Source: Planctomycetota bacterium (GTDB lineage Bacteria > Planctomycetota > UBA1135 > GCA-002686595). From it: a DNA stretch of 9,256 bases. Position 1 is the first letter of the stretch, and each line of letters opens with the position of its first letter. The translations under genes were made by a program, and so were the position numbers. Where the stretch lies: NCBI GenBank assembly GCA_022447405.1, contig JAKVCE010000065.1, forward strand, positions 1 to 9,256, read 5' to 3'. Below, in pieces: positions 6,494-9,256 of this stretch. The notes under the pieces were generated by a model. That model searched no databases. It had not been told where the DNA came from and saw only the letters and a program-made list of their open reading frames with translations.

Positions 6494-7435
6494 ATGAACG
6501 CCACCCAGGTCACAGCCCTCCCGAGCACGCCTCGAGGCGACGCGACGCACACCTTCGCGCGCCTCGTGGTCTGGGCTGCGCTCCCGCTGATCCTCTTCGG
6601 CGGCAGCGTGACGTCCTTGGACGCGGGGATGGCTGTGGAGGGTTGGCTGACGGTGGAGTCCTCACAGGGCGAGCGCCTCCTCTGGCTCTACCCCCTCGAG
6701 GACTGGTTCCGGAACATCGGACAGTTCGTCGAACACAGCCACCGCATGGTGGGCACGGTCGTGGGGCTCCTCGCCATCGGCGCGGTGGTCGCGGCCTTCG
6801 CGACGGGCGCCTCGCAAGCTGCGCGCCGGATGACCACCATCGCGCTCGTCGCGGTCTGTGTGCAGGGCACCATCGGGGGCTTCCGGGTCCTCGAGAACAG
6901 CCCCCAGCTCGCCTTCCTGCACGGCGCCCTCGGTCAGGCTGTCTTCGCCACGCTCGTGGCGGCGGCGATCGTGACCTCCCCGCGCTGGAGCGCAGCCGCG
7001 CCGGTCGCCCACGAGTCCGCGGGATCGCTCAAGTCTCTCGCCACTCGCGCCACGGCCACCGTCTACCTGATGATCGTCTCTGGCGCGTGGCTGCGGCACA
7101 CGAACGACCCCATGGCCCTCGCGCTGCACCTGATGTTGCTCTTCGTGGTGCTCGCCTCAGTCGTCTTGCTCTTCAAGCGGCTCTCGGGCTTTGACGGCGG
7201 GCTCTCGCACCTCGCGACGAGCGGTCGCCGCCTCGGCTGGATCATCAAGGCCCAGGTCGTCCTGGGTGTCCTCGCGCTCATGGCGGTCATGGTCTGGTAC
7301 GGGCCCTCGGCGACCGGCGTCCACGACTCGATCCTGCCGACCCTGCACGTCCTCGGCGGCGCGCTGCTCCTCGGGCAGTGCCTCGCGAGCAGGATGTGGG
7401 TCGGCCGACTCCTGAAGCAGGAGGCTGGCTCATGA
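6494..7435 (+). CDS. ctaA: Heme A synthase (COX15/CtaA family)
   Basis: An integral membrane enzyme of 313 residues with about eight spans that oxidises the C8 methyl of heme O to a formyl group, producing heme A for CoxA. The four expected heme-ligand histidines sit in two half-repeats: His83 (in EHSHRMVG, with conserved Glu80 three residues before) and His143 (LHGALGQ), then His212 and His285 (LHVLGGALL). GGFRVLENS also fits the family. The first external loop has no cysteines, so it lacks the Cys pair of the Bacillus subtilis enzyme. It begins 24 bases after coxA with only a poor Shine-Dalgarno-like sequence, and its stop overlaps the ctaB start as ATGA. Confidence 0.93.
   Translation: MNATQVTALPSTPRGDATHTFARLVVWAALPLILFGGSVTSLDAGMAVEGWLTVESSQGERLLWLYPLEDWFRNIGQFVEHSHRMVGTVVGLLAIGAVVAAFATGASQAARRMTTIALVAVCVQGTIGGFRVLENSPQLAFLHGALGQAVFATLVAAAIVTSPRWSAAAPVAHESAGSLKSLATRATATVYLMIVSGAWLRHTNDPMALALHLMLLFVVLASVVLLFKRLSGFDGGLSHLATSGRRLGWIIKAQVVLGVLALMAVMVWYGPSATGVHDSILPTLHVLGGALLLGQCLASRMWVGRLLKQEAGS
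7419..7424 (+). promoter_or_regulatory. Shine-Dalgarno sequence deciding the ctaB start
   Basis: AGGAGG lies seven bases before ATG 7432, within the end of ctaA. It favours this ATG over an in-frame upstream start at 7378 that would overlap ctaA by 58 bases. Confidence 0.8.
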
Positions 7436-8352
7436 GAGAGGCCCGAAGCACGGCGATCGCGCGCGACGCCGCCCCGAGCACGCTCATCGCCGACTGGGCC
7501 GCGCTCCTGCGCCCCAGGATCGCAGGCCTCGTCGCCTTCACGGCCTTCATCGCCGCGGTCCTCGCGGGCGGGCCCGGCGGCGCCATCGGCGCGGCCTTCG
7601 AGATCACCCTCTGGGTCACCCTCTCGGCGGGCGCTGGCAGCGTGCTCAATCAGGTCTTTGAGAAGGACACGGACCGCTTGATGCCTCGCACGGCTGACCG
7701 CCCGCTCCCCGGCGAGCGCATCTCCAGCAGGGACGCGATCCTCTTCGCGGCGGCGCTGGGCGCGGCATCTATCGTCGGTCTTGCAGCCCGCTTCAACCTG
7801 CTCTCGGCGCTCCTCGCTGCGGGCACGGTCCTCCTCTACATCGCGGTCTACACGCCGCTCAAGCGCTACAGCACCTTCAACACGGTGCCCGGCGCCTTCG
7901 CCGGCGCGGCCCCGCCCGTCATCGCCTGGGCTGCCGTCACAGGCGGGCTCGAGGGCTGGGGCGTCTGGCTCGCCGCGATCCTCTTCGTCTGGCAGTTCCC
8001 GCACTTCATGGCCATCGCCTGGATGTACCGCGACGAGTACCGCGGCGCTGGCTTGCAGATGCTGGCCGGTGTGGAAGGCGGCGGCGAGATCGCCGGACGC
8101 CACGCCCTGCAGCAGGCGGTGGTCCTCCTGCCCTTGGTCTTGCTCCCCGGCGTCGCCGGCGTGGCAGGCCCGGTCTTCACCTTCGGCGCGCTCCTCGCGG
8201 GCGCGCTCTATGCGGGCTTCGCGCTGCGATTCGCCCGCAAGCAGTCCATGACCACAGCGCGGGGTCTCCTCTTCGCGTCCTTGGTCTACATCCCGTTCGT
8301 CTATTCCCTGGCCCTCTTCGACCCGATCGTCCAGCTGGCGATCCGAAACTGA
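7432..8352 (+). CDS. ctaB: Protoheme IX farnesyltransferase (heme O synthase)
   Basis: A UbiA-superfamily membrane prenyltransferase (COX10/CtaB, 306 residues) that adds a farnesyl group to heme B to make heme O, the substrate of CtaA. The first prenyl-diphosphate motif is NQVFEKDTDRLMPRT followed by RPLP (residues 73-93), with Asn73, Glu77, Asp79 and Asp81 as expected metal-binding positions. The second conserved loop is FPHFMAIAWMYRDEYRGAG (189-207). LLRPRIAGLV near residue 25 is the usual family start, and NTVPGAFAGAAPP (150-162) is typical. The start at 7432 is set by an ATGA overlap with ctaA and AGGAGG. Length and motifs are normal for the family. It stops four bases before coxC. Confidence 0.96.
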   Translation: MREARSTAIARDAAPSTLIADWAALLRPRIAGLVAFTAFIAAVLAGGPGGAIGAAFEITLWVTLSAGAGSVLNQVFEKDTDRLMPRTADRPLPGERISSRDAILFAAALGAASIVGLAARFNLLSALLAAGTVLLYIAVYTPLKRYSTFNTVPGAFAGAAPPVIAWAAVTGGLEGWGVWLAAILFVWQFPHFMAIAWMYRDEYRGAGLQMLAGVEGGGEIAGRHALQQAVVLLPLVLLPGVAGVAGPVFTFGALLAGALYAGFALRFARKQSMTTARGLLFASLVYIPFVYSLALFDPIVQLAIRN

Positions 8353-8356
8353 GCTC

Positions 8357-8986
8357 ATGAGCGAAGCCATCCAAGATTACGACCCGGCCGTGGACGCCCC
8401 GGCGGACCACCACCCGATCTACGACTACGACTCTGGCCCGCCGGTCGACCGCGGCAAGTTCGCGATCTGGCTGTTCCTCGGGACGGAGATCATGTTCTTC
8501 ACCGGTCTGATCGGGACCTACATCGTGCTCCGGATGGGGGCGGCCTCTTGGCCGAACCCAGAAGACCGGCTCGCGGTGGACCTGACCGCGCTCAACACCT
8601 TCATCCTCATCACGAGCTCTTGGTTCATGGTGATGGCGCTCCAGGCGATTCAAGGTGGGGACCAAGCCGGCATGAAGAAGTGGCTGCTCGCGACCATCGT
8701 CGGCGGCTCCATCTTCCTCGGCGTACAGGTGTATGAGTACTTCGTGCTGTTCGAGGCAGGCGCTCTGCCGAACGTCGACATCTTCTGGTCGACCTTCTAT
8801 GCCATGACGGGCTTCCACGGCTTCCACGTCTTCGTGGGGATCGTGTGGCTCATCTGCGCCTACTTTGAGGCGGCTCGCGGCGCCTACACCAAAGAGAACT
8901 ACCTGCGGCTGGAGCTCGCGGGCCTCTACTGGCACTTCGTGGACCTCGTCTGGGTCCTCCTTTTCACCATCGTCTACTTGATGTAA
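8357..8986 (+). CDS. coxC: Cytochrome c oxidase subunit III
   Basis: A 209-residue membrane subunit that stabilises subunit I and its proton uptake. It has five apparent spans (about 33-58, 78-95, 109-130, 148-170, 190-208), the short bacterial form rather than the seven-span mitochondrial form. Conserved features are Glu44 in LGTEIMFF (the family's carbodiimide-reactive glutamate), GFHGFHVFVG (152-161) and the C-terminal YWHFVDLVWVLLF. The first 32 residues are polar, acidic and contain paired histidines. The start at 8357 is four bases after ctaB, with only a weak Shine-Dalgarno-like GAG, suggesting translational coupling. Confidence 0.95.
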   Translation: MSEAIQDYDPAVDAPADHHPIYDYDSGPPVDRGKFAIWLFLGTEIMFFTGLIGTYIVLRMGAASWPNPEDRLAVDLTALNTFILITSSWFMVMALQAIQGGDQAGMKKWLLATIVGGSIFLGVQVYEYFVLFEAGALPNVDIFWSTFYAMTGFHGFHVFVGIVWLICAYFEAARGAYTKENYLRLELAGLYWHFVDLVWVLLFTIVYLM

Positions 8987-8998
8987 CCCGAAGATCAC

Positions 8999-9003
8999 GG
9001 AGA
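8999..9003 (+). promoter_or_regulatory. Shine-Dalgarno sequence of coxD
   Basis: GGAGA lies seven bases before ATG 9011 and supports that start. Confidence 0.65.
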
Positions 9004-9010
9004 ACGACCC

Positions 9011-9256
9011 ATGTCAGACGAGCACCACTTCAACGCCACCCGCATCTTCGGCTACCTCTTCTTCTACACGGCCCTTGAGGTCGCCTGGGGCATGTACTTC
9101 CCCGGGCCCCGCTGGGCGCTCTGGGGCGGCCTGCTCCTCTGCGCCTACCTGAAGGGCTACCTCATCTTCACGTGGTTCATGCACATGAAGTTCGAGGGCT
9201 GGATCTTGAAGGGGCTCATGCTCCCGACGGTCCCCCTCGTGGCGATCGTCATCTTC
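9011..9256 (+). CDS. coxD: Cytochrome c oxidase subunit IV, bacterial type, 3'-truncated
   Basis: An ATG 24 bases after coxC opens a frame of 82 codons that runs off the window without a stop. The product starts MSDEHHFNATRIFGYLFFYT and shows three hydrophobic stretches (about 12-28, 35-55 and 64-82). The KGYLIFTWFMHMKFEGW segment (48-64) matches the prokaryotic subunit IV family (COX4_pro/CyoD-like), whose usual signature is a Lys in the second span followed by FMHLKFE. These small subunits help assemble or stabilise the oxidase. Length so far is near the family's usual 90-110 residues, so only the end is likely missing. Confidence 0.85.
   Translation, partial: MSDEHHFNATRIFGYLFFYTALEVAWGMYFPGPRWALWGGLLLCAYLKGYLIFTWFMHMKFEGWILKGLMLPTVPLVAIVIF

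Noticed and set aside
7063..8370. Long minus-strand open frame (435 codons) opposite ctaA and ctaB
   Set aside because: It is antisense to two well-identified genes; the translation is rich in Arg, Glu, Asp and Gly with no family features, as expected for a shadow frame in GC-rich DNA.

Overview
The window holds most of an aerobic respiration locus: a gene set for an aa3-type cytochrome c oxidase with its heme A biosynthesis enzymes, preceded by a diheme cytochrome c lipoprotein. Two unrelated genes lie upstream. DNA is GC-rich throughout, and lipoprotein and periplasmic-type proteins point to a Gram-negative envelope. From memory, the first heme domain of the cytochrome (CLHCH, then a PxPRxY...FK stretch and KPxRxDL) and the heme A synthase loop (GMAVEGW ... 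EHSHR) look most like Planctomycetota proteins. This taxonomic guess is inference; Myxococcota or another high-GC Gram-negative phylum cannot be excluded without a search.

Layout: (1) 2-802 (+), the 3' part of a DUF3108-family protein with an unusual double CxxC insert. (2) 807-1949 (-), a YgfZ/GcvT-fold folate-binding protein, converging on gene 1 with only 4 bases between the two stop codons. (3) 1950-2265, a divergent intergenic region with candidate promoters and small repeats. (4) 2266-3720 (+), a diheme cytochrome c lipoprotein. (5) 3795-9256 (+), a tight gene run coxB, coxA, ctaA, ctaB, coxC, coxD. Its junctions are 24 bases or less, or ATGA overlaps; the last gene is cut by the window end.

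How the genes work together: the lipid-anchored cytochrome c probably passes electrons to the CuA centre of CoxB. CoxB feeds heme a and the heme a3-CuB site in CoxA, where O2 is reduced to water and protons are pumped. CtaB converts heme B to heme O and CtaA converts heme O to heme A, the cofactor CoxA needs. CoxC and CoxD are structural subunits. CoxA lacks the usual proton-channel glutamate and has the YSHPxV motif, which marks it as a type A2 oxidase; D- and K-channel residues are otherwise present. Copper chaperones (Sco, CtaG/Cox11) are not in the window.

I see no mobile element, CRISPR array, RNA gene or defence system. The window is mainly a conserved housekeeping operon; the points worth a second look are details of individual proteins rather than a new system.
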